Shown piece by piece: positions 54,015-62,858 of a stretch of 64,000 nt of DNA. How positions within the stretch are numbered: the first letter of the stretch is position 1; the number at the start of each line of letters is the position of its first letter. This DNA is from CAVPDE01 sp964580575. Its GTDB lineage: Bacteria > Desulfobacterota > DSM-4660 > Desulfatiglandales > HGW-15. The DNA is taken from positions 36,734 to 100,733 of the forward strand of contig CAZOLJ010000004.1 in the NCBI GenBank assembly GCA_964580575.1, given 5' to 3'. The position numbers and the translations under genes are program-made. Under the pieces are notes generated by a model. The model saw nothing but the letters and a program-made list of their open reading frames with translations. It searched no databases and was not told where the DNA came from.

Positions 54015-55124
54015 CTACAAGGGTGCATACCATCTAGAAGGAGCCCTTCGTTCGAGGACCGCCTCGGCTTCGCCGGGCTCCTCCCCCTTGGTTTTGCGCC
54101 TCAGCCCATACACCAGAAGGGTGGTGAGCACCAGGGTCCCCTGGATGATCCCGCTCAACGAAGAATCCAGTTTCAACACGATGGGAAGTTGGATGCTTCC
54201 CACGTTCAGGCACGCAAAAAAGAAAGCGATCCAGGGCGATCCCCAGGCTCGGTAATTGGCAAGCATCACCACCAGAAGCGCAAGATAGCCGTAGTTGCTC
54301 GATATGACGGGGATGAGGCGGTGATAGACTCCGGTAACCTGGAATGCTCCGGCCAACCCTGCGCACCCTCCAGCCATTCCCATGGCAATGATAAAATAGG
54401 TATTCGGGTTCAGGCCATGAATATACGCCGCCCTTGCATTGCTCCCAATCCCTTTGAGGGCAAGCCCCAATCTTGTACGGTTGAGCACCCAGGTCGCCAC
54501 CACAAGGGCGAGCACCGTGACGGCTAAGCCGACAGGTGAAAGCTTTCCGGACAGGAGCGTCGGAAGCCACAAGGATTCAGGGAATAGTTCCGTCCCGCTC
54601 ATCGACCCAACCCCGGGCCGTTTCCACGGTCCGAAAATGAGCCAGAGGGTGATTCCCTGTGCTACAAAATTGAGTCCCAGCCCGCCAAAGATTTCGTTGA
54701 CGCCGCCCTTGGTCTTGAGGAAACCGGCCAGGATCGCCCAGGCGCTTCCTCCCAGCATTCCTGCTGTGAATGCCAGGACAATCATCAGAAAGGGGGAGCC
54801 GCCCTCCACTCCGAACCTGAGCACGGCGGTGGAAGCTATGGCGCCGGCCACGACCTGACCTTCCACACCGATGTTCCACAACCCGATTCGAAAGCTGTAA
54901 ATCAACCCGCAGGCGCACAAGGTGAGAGGGATCCAAACCATCAATACATGTGACAGCTTGCTCCACGATCCAAAAGCACCTAGAAAAAGATGATAAAAGG
55001 CCGGCCAGGGAGCAGCGCCTGCAACGAGGAGCACCAGGCTGGTCAAACAAAAGACACCCCCTGCGATGAAGAGGACTCTCAGGAGAAGCTCTTTGGGCGG
55101 GGTGCTTTCAGGAAAGAGGCTCAT
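54015..55124 (-). CDS. BMP-type ABC transporter permease (YufP/NupP-like)
   Basis: This 369-residue polytopic permease of the same family as its downstream neighbour has LKGIGSNARAAYIHGLNP as coupling loop and hydrophobic segments such as MAGGCAGLAGAFQVTG. ATG 55124 with AAGGGATAG upstream is favoured over the longer frame to 55178, and overlaps closely with the end of the ATPase gene, suggesting translational coupling. With the other permease it forms the membrane channel. Confidence 0.93.
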   Translation of the reverse strand: MSLFPESTPPKELLLRVLFIAGGVFCLTSLVLLVAGAAPWPAFYHLFLGAFGSWSKLSHVLMVWIPLTLCACGLIYSFRIGLWNIGVEGQVVAGAIASTAVLRFGVEGGSPFLMIVLAFTAGMLGGSAWAILAGFLKTKGGVNEIFGGLGLNFVAQGITLWLIFGPWKRPGVGSMSGTELFPESLWLPTLLSGKLSPVGLAVTVLALVVATWVLNRTRLGLALKGIGSNARAAYIHGLNPNTYFIIAMGMAGGCAGLAGAFQVTGVYHRLIPVISSNYGYLALLVVMLANYRAWGSPWIAFFFACLNVGSIQLPIVLKLDSSLSGIIQGTLVLTTLLVYGLRRKTKGEEPGEAEAVLERRAPSRWYAPL

Positions 55125-55126
55125 GG

Positions 55127-56590
55127 CTATCCCTTGCCTGCGATGGCCTTCGCAAGCTCCTCCACTGTCGTATCGCAAGGCCTCACGTCCTTCACCACCT
55201 CCCCGTTGAAAAACACCAGGATCCGATCGGCCATTTGAAAGATCTCGTCCAACTCAGCGGACGAAAAGACAATGCTCGTCCCCTGAACCGCATAGGCCGT
55301 GAGCTTTTCCCACACCCACCGGACCGAATCCATATCAAGCCCACGCGTGGGGTGCTCCAGAAGCAGCAGCCGCGGATTGTCCGGAAGCAGAGCCAGGAGC
55401 AGGCGCTGCTGATTTCCTCCTGAAAGCGATTCTGCTGCGGAAAAAGGATTGCCCCTGATCCTGAATCGCTCGATCCCTTGTTGGGCCCTGTCCCAGGCTT
55501 TCGGCCAGTGGATCACAATCCCTTTCAGCTGCTGGAGAGCGAAATGTTCCGTGATGGTCAGGCCGGGCATCAGGCCTTCCTCCAGCCGGCCCGCCGGCAG
55601 GAACGTGACCCGCCTCGCTTTGTAGGCGTGGTGATCCTTGTCCGTCATGTCCGCTCCGGCCACCCGGATCTTTCCCGTCTGAGGTTTCTCCAGCCCTGCC
55701 GCCAGACGCAAAAACAGACCCTGCCCGCTCCCCTCCAATCCTGCCAGCCCGACCACTTCGCCCTGCCGTACAGATACCCGGCACGGGCTCAGCCCGGCTC
55801 TTCCCCCCAAGCCAGAGACCTCCTCCATGGCCAGCGTCAGGACTCCCTCCTCTGTCCGTTTCTCGAAGCAGGGAGGCGGAGCGAGTTCGTTCCCAAACAT
55901 CCACTTCAGGAGTTTTCTAGCCTCAAAGGGTAAGCCCATGTCCCCTTCCACCTTGCCGCGCCTCAAAACCGTGATTCGGTCACAAAGGGCTTCCACATCT
56001 TCGAGTTTGTGAGAAACGAGGAGGATGGTTTTTCCCTCACTGGCAAGCTTCCGGAGGACACTGAACAGGGCTTGCTTTTGAAGGCTCGAGATCCCCGTGG
56101 TAGGCTCATCCAGAATCAACACTTCCACGCCCAGGGCAAGAAGCCTGACCAGTTCGAGTTGCTGCCGCTCTCCCACCGTGAGACGTACTACGGCTGTACC
56201 GGGGTCAAGATGAAAGCCGAAAGGGTCGGCCATTTCCTTGAGACGGACACGATAGGCCTTCTCTCTTGAAACGAGTCCACAATCGAGCCCCATCATGAAA
56301 TTTTCCATGACCGTGAGCGGCGGGAAATCAAGCGGATCCTGGTAGAGCATGCCGATGCCCAGGCGAGTCGCTTGTGAGGGGTGGTCGTACTCTGCGGGCT
56401 GACCATTGACGAGAATCGTGCCGGAGGTCTTGGCCGTGTATCCCGCAAGAACCTTCATGAGGGTGCTTTTGCCTGCACCGTTTTCACCCAGAATTCCGTG
56501 GATGGACCCTTCGGTGATCTCCAGGTCGATCCCGTCGTTGGCATTCACCTTCCCATATCGCTTGCGAATGTTCCTGAGCGTAATCCTCAT
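55127..56590 (-). CDS. ABC transporter ATP-binding protein, two ABC domains (YufO/NupO-like)
   Basis: This 487-residue fused ATPase has an N-terminal domain with ILGENGAGKSTLMKVLAG and LTVGERQQLELV, VLILDEPTTG. The C-terminal domain has a degenerate Walker A (GLAGLEGSGQG) and LSGGNQQRLLLA, LLLEHPTRGLD. Two-domain ATPases of this kind energise sugar and nucleoside (BMP-type) importers. ATG 56590 begins MRITLRNIRKRYGKV. The gene lies between the binding protein and the permeases. Confidence 0.96.
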   Translation of the reverse strand: MRITLRNIRKRYGKVNANDGIDLEITEGSIHGILGENGAGKSTLMKVLAGYTAKTSGTILVNGQPAEYDHPSQATRLGIGMLYQDPLDFPPLTVMENFMMGLDCGLVSREKAYRVRLKEMADPFGFHLDPGTAVVRLTVGERQQLELVRLLALGVEVLILDEPTTGISSLQKQALFSVLRKLASEGKTILLVSHKLEDVEALCDRITVLRRGKVEGDMGLPFEARKLLKWMFGNELAPPPCFEKRTEEGVLTLAMEEVSGLGGRAGLSPCRVSVRQGEVVGLAGLEGSGQGLFLRLAAGLEKPQTGKIRVAGADMTDKDHHAYKARRVTFLPAGRLEEGLMPGLTITEHFALQQLKGIVIHWPKAWDRAQQGIERFRIRGNPFSAAESLSGGNQQRLLLALLPDNPRLLLLEHPTRGLDMDSVRWVWEKLTAYAVQGTSIVFSSAELDEIFQMADRILVFFNGEVVKDVRPCDTTVEELAKAIAGKG

Positions 56591-56670
56591 GAGATTCTTC
56601 TTGCGGAGCAGGCATTGGCGCCCGCTCCGCCCTTCACCGTTTACCGATCACTGTTCACTGACGGGTGGCA

Positions 56671-56740
56671 CGGACAAGCCCGCCCCGGCGGGCTTGTCCG
56701 TGATGTATGAAAAACCCTGGATGCCCGCCTCCGCGGGCAT
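56671..56740. repeat. Two strong palindromes between bmp and the ABC ATPase genes
   Basis: A 14-bp perfect stem CGGACAAGCCCGCC / GGCGGGCTTGTCCG (56671-56700) with a 2-base loop is followed by ATGCCCGC-CTCC-GCGGGCAT (56721-56740). Both resemble common intergenic hairpin repeats of this type of genome. They may attenuate readthrough so that the binding protein is made in excess. Confidence 0.75.
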
Positions 56741-56790
56741 GACGAAAAGACGGTACATTTTTGGGCTCTTTGGGTTCCCCTCTTTACTGC

Positions 56791-57978
56791 TTACTTTTTC
56801 GCTTTACTCTCTCCGGCCATGCCCTTGAGGAGCTGTTCCATGTACCAGATCTGTTTGTCCGTCGCCACTTCTCCCGCTTTCAGGAAAGGCTTTCCGTCCT
56901 GGTAATCCAGAGGACCCTTGAAGAGCTGGATCTTTCCGCTTCCAAGGTCTTTGACAAAGGTATCCAAAGAAGCCTGCGCAGTCTTTGAAAGGGCGCCTCC
57001 TGGGAGGAATCCTACGGCGCTGGTGTCCGGATTGTTGATATCCTTCCAGTCCGGCCCGTTCCAGAGCCACGCCTGTTTGAATTTGCCCTCCATGGCATCC
57101 TTGATGAAATGAACGTAGGTCGGCCCCCAGTTGAAGTAGGGGACACCCAGGCAGGCGTCCATGGCGCCCTCGCACGCTCCCTTGTAGTCATACGGGATGG
57201 CCCACACCTGCTTTTTCTGCTGCCTCTTCTGCCGCGCCACCACCAGAGCTTCCGTGGTGTCAATCCCGGAGATCACCACATCGTATCCCGTGTTGAAAAA
57301 GTTCTGCGCCACCTGGGTGGGATCGGCCGTGACGCCCGGGATGTTGAACCAGAACCCGATCCAGGTCACCTGGAACGAAAGGGTCTTGGGGTCTTTCTTG
57401 AACACGTTTTCCCAGGCGTAACGGGCTCCGAGATAAGCGGAAACAGCGAGCCTTCGCGTTTCTTCATTGATCAGAGGGCCAAGGTAGCCGATCTTTCCGG
57501 TCTGGGTGGTGAGAGCCGCTGCAAAACCGGCAATCATCTTTCCATATTCCATGCGGCCCATGACATTGGCCAGGTTTTTCGACGCCTTGCCTGTGAGGAC
57601 ATCGTCCCCGGACACATGGATAAAAGAAATATCCGGATGGCGCTTCGCCGCCTCTCTTGCCCCGTCTTTCATGTCGTCGGAGTTGGCAATGATAAGCTTT
57701 GCCCCTTTTCCCACAAGGTCATCGACAAGCTGGGGAATGGTAACTCCCGGCCTGTCTGCAGGGTTGACCTTGTCGATATAAACCATCTTGCTTCCCGGCA
57801 CTTTTTTCTCAACATAAAGACCGGCATCGTAATGGGCCTGGCTCCACCCGTGATCGTTGTAAGGCCCTACCAGGAGCAATCCGAAGACAAAAGGCTTGGC
57901 GGCTGTTTGAGCGTGGGCCGGGTTTATGATCAGCAGCCCGCACAAAACAAGGGCAATCAAGAAGAGCTTTTTCCTCAT
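56791..57978 (-). CDS. BMP-family ABC transporter substrate-binding protein
   Basis: This 395-residue periplasmic protein has a signal peptide (LFLIALVLCGLLIINPAHA, cleavage after AHA) and a Bmp/Med fold (PFVFGLLLVGPYNDHGWSQA; GKIGYLGPLINEETRRL; AIPYDYKGACEGAMD). The family binds nucleosides and purines; charged residues around the ligand site cannot be judged by eye. AGGAGG precedes ATG 57978. It is the first gene of the transporter operon. Confidence 0.95.
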   Translation of the reverse strand: MRKKLFLIALVLCGLLIINPAHAQTAAKPFVFGLLLVGPYNDHGWSQAHYDAGLYVEKKVPGSKMVYIDKVNPADRPGVTIPQLVDDLVGKGAKLIIANSDDMKDGAREAAKRHPDISFIHVSGDDVLTGKASKNLANVMGRMEYGKMIAGFAAALTTQTGKIGYLGPLINEETRRLAVSAYLGARYAWENVFKKDPKTLSFQVTWIGFWFNIPGVTADPTQVAQNFFNTGYDVVISGIDTTEALVVARQKRQQKKQVWAIPYDYKGACEGAMDACLGVPYFNWGPTYVHFIKDAMEGKFKQAWLWNGPDWKDINNPDTSAVGFLPGGALSKTAQASLDTFVKDLGSGKIQLFKGPLDYQDGKPFLKAGEVATDKQIWYMEQLLKGMAGESKAKK

Positions 57979-58024
57979 GGTCTTTTTCCTCCTATCGTTT
58001 CAAGTTATCTGTTATCCATTCACG

Positions 58025-58205
58025 GTTCACCGTTGTCAGGCTTGTGTTGTCCGCGGTCGGCGGTTCGCCGTCGGTCGCCAGTATTCCCCGCAGGTTGCGT
58101 GTCGCCGGTTGCCTGTTGCCTGTTGTCCGTCGTCAGTCCCGCGTTGTATGACGCGGATCGTCTTTCCTTTGATTTGCCGTGCACCGTGTACCTTGCGCCG
58201 TGCAC
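58025..58205. repeat. GTCCGTCG/GTCGCCGG-type low-complexity repeat
   Basis: Words TTGTCAGGCTTGTGTTGTCC, GTTGCCTGTTGCCTGTTGTC and GTGCACCGTGTACCTTGCGC recur. This is the same family as 22845-22918 and 50876-51000. Open frames in it are low-complexity and not credible genes. It is the spacer between the mutase and the bmp gene. Confidence 0.7.
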
Positions 58206-58216
58206 CCTGATGCCTT

Positions 58217-60232
58217 TTAGGCATTTCTTAGTTCTTTTATCTTCCTGTCCGCGATCCCGACGAATGCCTTGTTCAGCGTATCCAGAAACTCTCTGTCTTT
58301 TCCCTCAATGTAGAACCTCAGAACCGCATCGGTCCCCGAAGCTCTCAGCTCAAACCACAGGGTCCCAAAATCGATGTAGGTCCCGTCCCCTGCCCAGAAC
58401 ACGCTCTTGATCTCAGGCACCCTGGCTCCTTCTCCCACCAGTCTCTGCAAGGCCTCCCGCGCTTCCTGAGGAGATTTCTTACGGGTCAGGTCCTTGAAAG
58501 CGTCGACCGTGTATTCCTTGGCCTTGTTCCCGATCGCTTTGGCCTTTTCTCTCGCCTCGCCGATGAGGCTTTCCTCAAAGAGCGTTTTGTCGATCCGATT
58601 GTAATACCGGTGCTGAATGTCAAACTCCTCGATCTTCTCCACGTAGAGCTCGGCAAAGGATTTCTTTTCAAGATAGAGCTTGCTCATCACCCCCAGGTTC
58701 ATGAGGGCGATTTGCATGCCGTCCTTTTCCTTCATGGCCAGGCTTTTTCTGTTCTTGTCCTTGCTGAGCCGCCAGGTTGCGCTTCCCATGGCCGCACCCC
58801 CTGATTCCTCGGCCATAATGAGAATTCGCGGGCTCCGGCCCAGGGAGACCTCCTTTCCCGTCACGTCCTTGAGAACCACCTCATTCCCCCGGTCCAACTG
58901 GGACTCGATGTCCCCCACCATCTCTCCCAAGTACTTAAACCCCACAGGAGTGTTGAACACCCGGATGCGGGTTCCGGACTGAGCGAATTCCTTCGCATAT
59001 CTCTTGTTGAACACGTCGGCCAGTTCACCGATGGATTTCGACGTGGGATAGGTGATGCCGATCACCTGATCATGCTTGAAAAGGTCTCCGCTTTCAGCCA
59101 GCATTTCCAGCTTGAGAGCCGCGTTGAGGAAATAAATCTGATTGGGTTTGAAATAGACAATACACTTGCCGGTCCCCACTACAAATTCCACTTCCAGACC
59201 GCTCTCCTCAGCCCGCTTTTTCACGGAGCCCGGCGCGATCGTGACCATGTTGTAACGGTCGCCGTCCGGATCCCAGATAAACCCGAAGTGACTCTCTCCT
59301 GAAAGGAGTTTCTCCTTGAGCCCGATATTTCGGTAAATGATTTGTTTTGTGGGGTCGCATCCGTAATTCTGTCCGTCAATCTCGCCCACCTTGTGAAAGT
59401 CATCCCGTTTTTCCCAGTGCATGTACTGGATCAGGCCGTCCTGCCCGGTTTTGATCCCGAAGCGTTCGAAGAGGGCTAGCGAGTTCTCGTGCATGCTTCC
59501 TCCCACCGTGGAAACACCCACCTTCATCCCGGCTTTTTCCGCCTCATGGATCAAACGGAAAGCCTCTTTAGGGACGATGTCTTTCAAGTAATCGGCATAG
59601 GCTTCCAGGTAGTGGAAGTCCTTCTTGATGTGCGGCGAGTTCAGGGCGCTCAGGCTGATCGAGAAAGAGTTCGCCTCCGCCTCTTGACCGATTCGGCGCA
59701 CCTCCTCCCTGATTTCGTCCGCCTCGGCGAGGAGCTGCATGCCCTTTTCGTCGACCGGTTTAAAGCCCTGTTTGAAATTCTGAGAGTGACTGGCGGTGAT
59801 ATTGGCTCCCCCATCCAGCTCATTGTAGAAGACGCCGAAGGACGTGGCCCAGATGGGGGTCGTGTCCCTGTCCGCGTTGAGATGGACCGTGATGCCGTGG
59901 GAAGCGAAGATCCTCCCTATAAGGTTGATGATTTCCGAGGTGAACCGCCGAACCTCACCGCCCAGGTGAATGGACCCGTACCCCTTCCTGATGTAGATCC
60001 GCGCCATCGCTTCTGCGACCATCATGATGGTGTGCGCGTTGTAAGGGGCATCGGTGGAGAAGAAATCGTTCAAGTCGATCGTATCTCTGTAACCGGCAGT
60101 GCCCAGCTTGAAATCGGAGATCCACTTGAGAAGTCCATTTTTTTCGAAAAAGGATGCCCTGTATACCAATCGCACATCCTGGTCCTCCGGGATCCGGAGT
60201 TGAGAATCCTTGTCCACTTGGATGTCCATCAT
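58217..60232 (-). CDS. Phosphoglucomutase/phosphomannomutase family protein
   Basis: This 671-residue alpha-D-phosphohexomutase interconverts hexose 1- and 6-phosphates. Visible are the phosphoserine loop (ANITASHSQNFKQGFKP), the metal-binding DPDGDRYNMV loop (about residue 320), a sugar-binding EESGGAAMG loop and a C-terminal phosphate loop region (ELRASGTDAVLRFY). The usual TASHNP is TASHSQ here. The protein is longer than typical bacterial mutases (about 450-570). GAAAGGAAG precedes ATG 60232. The longer TTG frame is less likely. Confidence 0.92.
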   Translation of the reverse strand: MMDIQVDKDSQLRIPEDQDVRLVYRASFFEKNGLLKWISDFKLGTAGYRDTIDLNDFFSTDAPYNAHTIMMVAEAMARIYIRKGYGSIHLGGEVRRFTSEIINLIGRIFASHGITVHLNADRDTTPIWATSFGVFYNELDGGANITASHSQNFKQGFKPVDEKGMQLLAEADEIREEVRRIGQEAEANSFSISLSALNSPHIKKDFHYLEAYADYLKDIVPKEAFRLIHEAEKAGMKVGVSTVGGSMHENSLALFERFGIKTGQDGLIQYMHWEKRDDFHKVGEIDGQNYGCDPTKQIIYRNIGLKEKLLSGESHFGFIWDPDGDRYNMVTIAPGSVKKRAEESGLEVEFVVGTGKCIVYFKPNQIYFLNAALKLEMLAESGDLFKHDQVIGITYPTSKSIGELADVFNKRYAKEFAQSGTRIRVFNTPVGFKYLGEMVGDIESQLDRGNEVVLKDVTGKEVSLGRSPRILIMAEESGGAAMGSATWRLSKDKNRKSLAMKEKDGMQIALMNLGVMSKLYLEKKSFAELYVEKIEEFDIQHRYYNRIDKTLFEESLIGEAREKAKAIGNKAKEYTVDAFKDLTRKKSPQEAREALQRLVGEGARVPEIKSVFWAGDGTYIDFGTLWFELRASGTDAVLRFYIEGKDREFLDTLNKAFVGIADRKIKELRNA

Positions 60233-60384
60233 GACTGATCTTCCTTTCCCCAAGCTTATCGGCCTCCGAGACTATGAAATCCCCCTGAAAACCTCAACCA
60301 TTTTTTTCTTCAACCCTTGACGCTCTCTATCCATTGGGTTAGGTTAAGATCACTTAAAGCTGGTGCATGGTCTCAATCCGCACT

Positions 60385-60483
60385 TGTCATCTCGACCCAG
60401 GCGAAAGCCGGGGGAGAGATCTTAATCGCCTATGATGATCGTAAGATTTCTCTCCCGCTCACTGAGCGGGATCGAAATGACAC
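60385..60483. repeat. TGTCATCTCGA/TCGAAATGACA intergenic palindrome
   Basis: TGTCATCTCGACCC ... GGGGGAGAGATCTT pairs with AAGATTTCTCTCCC ... GGGATCGAAATGACA across a TATGATGATCG centre. The left-hand words recur at 8800-8840. It is in the divergent spacer between the mutase and MltD-like genes. Confidence 0.7.
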
Positions 60484-60542
60484 CTGCAAAAGGCATTATC
60501 GAGACACTGCGCTAATTCGTCTCTGCGATTGCCGAGGTTCCC

Positions 60543-61661
60543 ATGCGAGCAACGTTTCAACGTGTAACCCTGATTCTGATTCTATTCCTGTTCCTCACTT
60601 CCCCATGCGCAGAGGCCCAGGAAGCCCCCGGCCCGGCGTTCAACTCTTTCCCTTGCCCTAAAACGCTGACTCTCTGCGGGGAGCGCATGCCCCTGGAGAA
60701 CCCGGACGTTTTAGAGATGCTGGACCGGGAGTTCACGGTCATGGTGTGGGACCATGCCCGGGTCTTCATGCTGCTCAAGCGAGCGGCCCGGTATTTCCCG
60801 TTCATCGAAAAGGCGCTCCGTGAGGCCGGCATGCCCGATGATCTCAAGTATCTGGCCGTGGCTGAAAGCTCTCTCATTCCCTATGCCCGTTCAAGCTCAG
60901 GAGCCCTCGGACATTGGCAATTCATCCCGGAGACAGGCCAGAGAAAAGGGCTTCGGAAAGATCAGACAGTGGATGAGCGAATGGCTCTTGAACGCTCGAC
61001 AGAGGCGGCCATCCTTTATCTGACGCAGCTCAAGGAAATGTTCGGGGCCTGGACACTGGCCATGGCCGCCTACAATTGCGGGGAAAACCGCCTGCAGAAG
61101 GAAATCATTGAACAGAAGGTGTCTGACTACTACAGGCTCAATCTACCTACCGAGACCGAGAGGTATATCTTTCGCATCGCTGCCATCAAAATCATCATGG
61201 AGAATCCGCGTCGCTACGGCTACCTCCTGCCTGAAGACCAGCTTTACAAACCCCTGAAATTCGACACGGTGACGGTGAACATCAGCTCCTCCGTGCACAT
61301 TACGGACCTGGCTCAGGCCATCGGAACCGACTTCAAGGTGATCAAAGAGCTCAACCCCGAGCTGCTGAGCTCCCATCTGCCGACAGGCCAATACAGTCTT
61401 AAAGTTCCGGCCGGCTCCGGACGCAATGCCCTTGCCGCTCTTGCCCAACTCAACCATGGCGGCCCTGTGGCAGCCTGGGCCAACAACAGCTCTTCGAGTC
61501 CGGCGAATAATTCATCCCAGGGGGTTTACGTGGTGCAGCCCGGAGACACGTTGACCAGGATATCCACGATCACCGGAGTGCCTGTGGAAAGGTTGAAAGC
61601 GCTCAATGGAATTCCCGACTCTCACATTGAGGTAGGACAGAAGCTGAAGCTAAATCCGTAA
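60543..61661 (+). CDS. mltD: MltD-like membrane-bound lytic transglycosylase with LysM repeats
   Basis: This 372-residue protein cleaves peptidoglycan. It has a signal peptide (VTLILILFLFLTSPCAEA), an SLT domain with catalytic Glu in AVAESSLIP (about residue 108), SGALGHWQFIP and AAYNCGENRL, and two LysM modules. The first is degenerate (about 240-290). The second is clear (YVVQPGDTLTRISTITGVPV; LNGIPDSHIEVGQKLKL). No lipobox is evident, although Cys22 lies near the cleavage site (SPCAEA). GAGG precedes ATG 60543. Confidence 0.93.
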   Translation: MRATFQRVTLILILFLFLTSPCAEAQEAPGPAFNSFPCPKTLTLCGERMPLENPDVLEMLDREFTVMVWDHARVFMLLKRAARYFPFIEKALREAGMPDDLKYLAVAESSLIPYARSSSGALGHWQFIPETGQRKGLRKDQTVDERMALERSTEAAILYLTQLKEMFGAWTLAMAAYNCGENRLQKEIIEQKVSDYYRLNLPTETERYIFRIAAIKIIMENPRRYGYLLPEDQLYKPLKFDTVTVNISSSVHITDLAQAIGTDFKVIKELNPELLSSHLPTGQYSLKVPAGSGRNALAALAQLNHGGPVAAWANNSSSSPANNSSQGVYVVQPGDTLTRISTITGVPVERLKALNGIPDSHIEVGQKLKLNP

Positions 61662-61703
61662 ACAAGCAGAGGGCGAAGAGCAGGGAGCATAGAAGGTTCA
61701 GAC

Positions 61704-61741
61704 ACCCCTCCCCTTAATCCTCTCCCGCCAGGGGAGGGGAT
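61704..61741. repeat. CCCCTCCCC/GGGGAGGGG intergenic hairpin
   Basis: CCCCTCCCCTTAATCCTC and CCAGGGGAGGGGATG form a strong C/G hairpin. It is the same type as 9698-9730. Confidence 0.6.
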
Positions 61742-61785
61742 GCTATTGGTCGTGCGCTCCCCGAGAAACATTTGAGGCAACTTGG

Positions 61786-62796
61786 GTGCAGTCGAAAATG
61801 GCTTCTGATCCTACAAAATTCCTATTCCGCGACCTCCATCCCCGCGTCTCCATTGGCACAGCCAGTGACCGGTACGCCGGATGGCTCGGGCAGATCTACT
61901 CCCGCGAACGGTTCGGCGGCAGGATCTCGAAAAGATCCAAGACCGTAGGTGGTCAGACCGTGACCGAGGAACTCCTGCCGGTCAAGAGCGTGCAGGAGTA
62001 TTTTCAGCACTTCTCTATTCTGGAATTGGATTTCACCTTCTACAGCCTGCTTCTGGACGAGCATTCCAATCCTACCCCGACCCATCGAGTTCTTGAGACC
62101 TACCGCAGAAATCTCAAGGATGCGGACGGCATCGTTCTCAAGGTGCCCCAAACGATTTTCGCCCGGAAATTGTGGAGAGGCGGGAAGTTTGCCGAGAACC
62201 CCGATTACCTGAATGCGGAGATCTTCATTCAGAGATTCTATAGCCCCGTCACGGCTCTGATGGGTCCCATTCTTCAGGGGTTTATCTTCGAGCAGGAATA
62301 CCAGGCAAAGAAGGAACGCTCCCCCGTCGATCTCATTGTCTCAGCTGTCGACCGCTTCTTCGATCAGATCCCAAAAGATGATCGCTATCACGTGGAAGTG
62401 AGGACCGAAGCGCTACTTACAAAAACCTATTTCGAAGTGCTCGAAAAGCACGGTATAGGCCAGGTCCTCTCACACTGGACCTGGCTTCCTCCGCTTCGCA
62501 AGCAACTCTCGAAAGCCTCAGGCCGATTCTTTAATGCCGGGAAGCAAGCGATCATCCGTTTGATGACGCCCATTGGAATGCGTTACGAGGAGGCCTACCT
62601 TAAGGCTTTTCCCTTTGACAAAATGGTGGAGGGCATGATGAGTGCTCGCATGCCGGAGGAAACCGCAGAGATCATGCTGGAGGCCCTCAAAGGGGACGTG
62701 CAGGCCAATGTGATCATCAACAACCGGGCCGGAGGCAATGCCCCGCTCATCGCCCGGAAGGTTGCGGAGAAATTCATACAGGACAGTAAGCCTTAA
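61786..62796 (+). CDS. DUF72 domain-containing protein
   Basis: This 336-residue protein of the DUF72 (YecE-like) family is predicted to be a TIM barrel of unknown catalytic role. Seen are VSIGTASDRYAGWLGQIYS (family N-terminus GtsgWxY..W), the EYFQHFSILELDFTFY segment (the LnstFY-like strand), FRVEV-type DDRYHVEVR and INNRAGGNAPLIA near the end. It has an insertion between the first two blocks (RSKTVGGQTVTEELL) not found in short members. GTG 61786 or ATG 61798 could be the start. Confidence 0.88.
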   Translation: MQSKMASDPTKFLFRDLHPRVSIGTASDRYAGWLGQIYSRERFGGRISKRSKTVGGQTVTEELLPVKSVQEYFQHFSILELDFTFYSLLLDEHSNPTPTHRVLETYRRNLKDADGIVLKVPQTIFARKLWRGGKFAENPDYLNAEIFIQRFYSPVTALMGPILQGFIFEQEYQAKKERSPVDLIVSAVDRFFDQIPKDDRYHVEVRTEALLTKTYFEVLEKHGIGQVLSHWTWLPPLRKQLSKASGRFFNAGKQAIIRLMTPIGMRYEEAYLKAFPFDKMVEGMMSARMPEETAEIMLEALKGDVQANVIINNRAGGNAPLIARKVAEKFIQDSKP

Positions 62797-62858
62797 GGAG
62801 GTTGGAGTAGGCACCAAAGACCGCTCCATACCGCCTTCTCCTTACGGCCTACTGCGTA

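Noticed and set aside
57109..58410. 433-residue plus-strand open frame opposite the BMP gene
   Set aside because: It extends through a low-complexity intergenic repeat and is antisense to a secreted protein with a clear signal peptide.
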